NCBI GenBank assembly: GCA_937925635.1 | Contig: CALALX010000023.1 | Coordinates: 1-27,868, forward strand | Direction of reading: 5' to 3' | Source of the DNA: an uncultured Caulobacter sp. | GTDB lineage: Bacteria > Pseudomonadota > Alphaproteobacteria > Caulobacterales > Caulobacteraceae | DNA length: 27,868 nucleotides | Shown here: piece after piece, positions 27,123-27,868 of the stretch | How positions within the stretch are numbered: position 1 is the stretch's first letter | Layout: every line of letters starts with the position of its first letter | Translations under genes and position numbers: made by a program | The notes under the pieces: model-generated | Database searches by the model: none | Seen by the model: the letters and a program-made list of their open reading frames with translations, nothing else | Told to the model about the DNA's origin: nothing

Positions 27123-27428
27123 TCAGCCCTTCATCATCGAGGCGTCGTCCACGGCGATATCGCCGCGGTTACGGAAGAAGGTGACCAGGATCGCCAGTCC
27201 GACGGCGGCCTCGGCCGCGGCGACGGTGAGGACGAACATCGCGAAGATCTGCCCGACGACGTCGTGCAGGAAGACGCTGAAGGCCACCAGGTTGATGTTC
27301 ACCGCCAGCAGGATGAGCTCGATGCTCATCAGGATGACGATGATGTTCTTGCGGTTCACGAAGATGCCGAAGACGCCGATCGTGAACAGGATGGCGGCGA
27401 CGGTGAGATAGTGGGTGAGGCCAATCAT
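27123..27428 (-). CDS. nuoK: NADH-quinone oxidoreductase subunit K
   Basis: Small membrane subunit of complex I (MrpC/ND4L-like) of 101 residues, the usual length. Three helices are visible: LTHYLTVAAILFTIGVFGIF, IIVILMSIELILLAVNINLV and QIFAMFVLTVAAAEAAVGLA. The two membrane-embedded glutamates needed for proton translocation are Glu37 and Glu73. The ribosome site GGAG, nine bases before the ATG, lies inside the repeat-like spacer that separates it from nuoJ. Confidence 0.97.
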   Translation of the reverse strand: MIGLTHYLTVAAILFTIGVFGIFVNRKNIIVILMSIELILLAVNINLVAFSVFLHDVVGQIFAMFVLTVAAAEAAVGLAILVTFFRNRGDIAVDDASMMKG

Positions 27429-27522
27429 CCTGCTTCGCTCCTGGCGGAGCTACGCAGGACAAGTCCCGCGAAGCCGTTGTTGTATTGGAGGGCTCGCCCT
27501 CCGAAGCCTTGGCGAAGGAGGG
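27429..27522. repeat. Structured repeat-like element in the nuoJ-nuoK spacer
   Basis: A 94-bp spacer where the other gaps inside this operon are 2-14 bases. It contains GGAGGG-CTCG-CCCTCC (27487-27502), flanking CCTTCGCC/GGCTTCGG-like stretches, and an imperfect stem of GCTTCGCTCC with GGAGCTACGC (27432-27455 region). The GCTTCG...GCGTAG and GAGGGCGAGCCCTCC signature resembles interspersed intergenic repeats of alphaproteobacteria. It provides the ribosome site of nuoK. Confidence 0.5.
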
Positions 27523-27868
27523 TCACTCGGAAATCCCCTCGCCCGGCTTGATGTCGACGATCTTCATGCCCGTCTTCGGCGTGCGCGCGGTCTGAGCGGA
27601 GACGCTCTGGCGCTTGATGTGCGGCTTGTGGCGCAGGGTCAGCACGATGGCGCCGATCATGGCCACCAGCAGGACCAGGCCGGCCGCCTGGAAGAAGTAG
27701 ACGTAGTCCGTGTAGAGGACCCGGCCGATGGTCTCGGCGTTGGTCACGTCCGGCGCGGAGGCCTGGGGCGTGGCGTTGGCCGCGGCGGCGCCAGTGGTCG
27801 CCACCTTCACCGCCACCATCACCATCTCCAGCGTCAGGACCCCGGCCACCACCCCGCCGATCGGCAGG
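27523..27868 (-). CDS. nuoJ: NADH-quinone oxidoreductase subunit J, C-terminal part (runs off the right edge)
   Basis: Membrane subunit of complex I (ND6-like). The 114 visible residues are the C-terminal half: they begin LPIGGVVAGVLTLEMVMVAV (helix), a polar loop with a run of Ala, Asn and Pro, then VYFFQAAGLVLLVAMIGAIV, the last helix, and a cytosolic tail with LRHKPHIKRQSVSAQ ending GEGISE. The LYTDYVYFFQ-AG-LLLVAMIGAI pattern is typical of NuoJ. The frame is open to the window edge, so the GTG at 27852 is not a real start. It precedes nuoK. Confidence 0.93.
   Translation of the reverse strand, partial: LPIGGVVAGVLTLEMVMVAVKVATTGAAAANATPQASAPDVTNAETIGRVLYTDYVYFFQAAGLVLLVAMIGAIVLTLRHKPHIKRQSVSAQTARTPKTGMKIVDIKPGEGISE

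Overview
This is a GC-rich (about 69%) chromosomal window from an alphaproteobacterium, almost certainly Caulobacteraceae (Caulobacter, Phenylobacterium or a close relative). The grounds are gene order and content: a short ProRS without the bacterial editing insertion, the run nuoJKLMN-birA-coaX-rnj, dnaE beside a 29-codon sidA-like gene, and the block rpsB-tsf / pyrH-frr-uppS-cdsA. Almost every gene lies on the minus strand, so the window reads functionally from right to left. Only the DUF4336 gene and the blaI/blaR-like pair are on the plus strand.

Right part (27868 to about 16240, minus): the end of the complex I operon (nuoJ partial, nuoK, nuoL, nuoM, nuoN) runs tightly into birA (biotin ligase), coaX (pantothenate kinase III) and rnj (RNase J). 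Next come a rhomboid-fold protein lacking the catalytic residues, an intact rhomboid protease, methylmalonyl-CoA epimerase and a small DUF1467 membrane protein. A strong hairpin terminator at 16236-16268 closes this series. A separate promoter then starts proS-lolC-lolD (14842-16167, 13559-14845, 12880-13566), whose genes overlap by a few bases.

Middle (10285-12835): a BlaI/MecI-type repressor and a BlaR1/M56-type membrane metallopeptidase face lolD convergently. Their promoter carries a TACA-N2-TGTA dyad. The peptidase has a short four-cysteine extracytoplasmic domain where BlaR1 has its beta-lactam sensor. Divergent from them is a hypothetical gene with a TTG start.

SOS locus (10058-10218): a 29-residue single-pass membrane protein, too short for ordinary gene calling, has a strong Shine-Dalgarno site. 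Upstream is a good sigma70-type promoter overlaid by two tandem LexA-like boxes (GTTG-N7-GTTC, 18 bp apart). Size, topology, regulation and position beside dnaE match SidA, the SOS-induced division inhibitor of Caulobacter. The replicative polymerase dnaE follows 60 bp downstream.

Left part (1-6230): a DUF4336 gene on the plus strand, then an 870-bp gene-free region with two inverted copies of a GC-rich palindromic repeat and a 91-bp near-perfect inverted repeat. On the minus strand, rpsB (with promoter and structured leader) and tsf are followed by a hairpin, then pyrH-frr-uppS-cdsA. The left block therefore covers ribosome components, translation elongation and recycling, UMP synthesis and lipid carrier/phospholipid synthesis.
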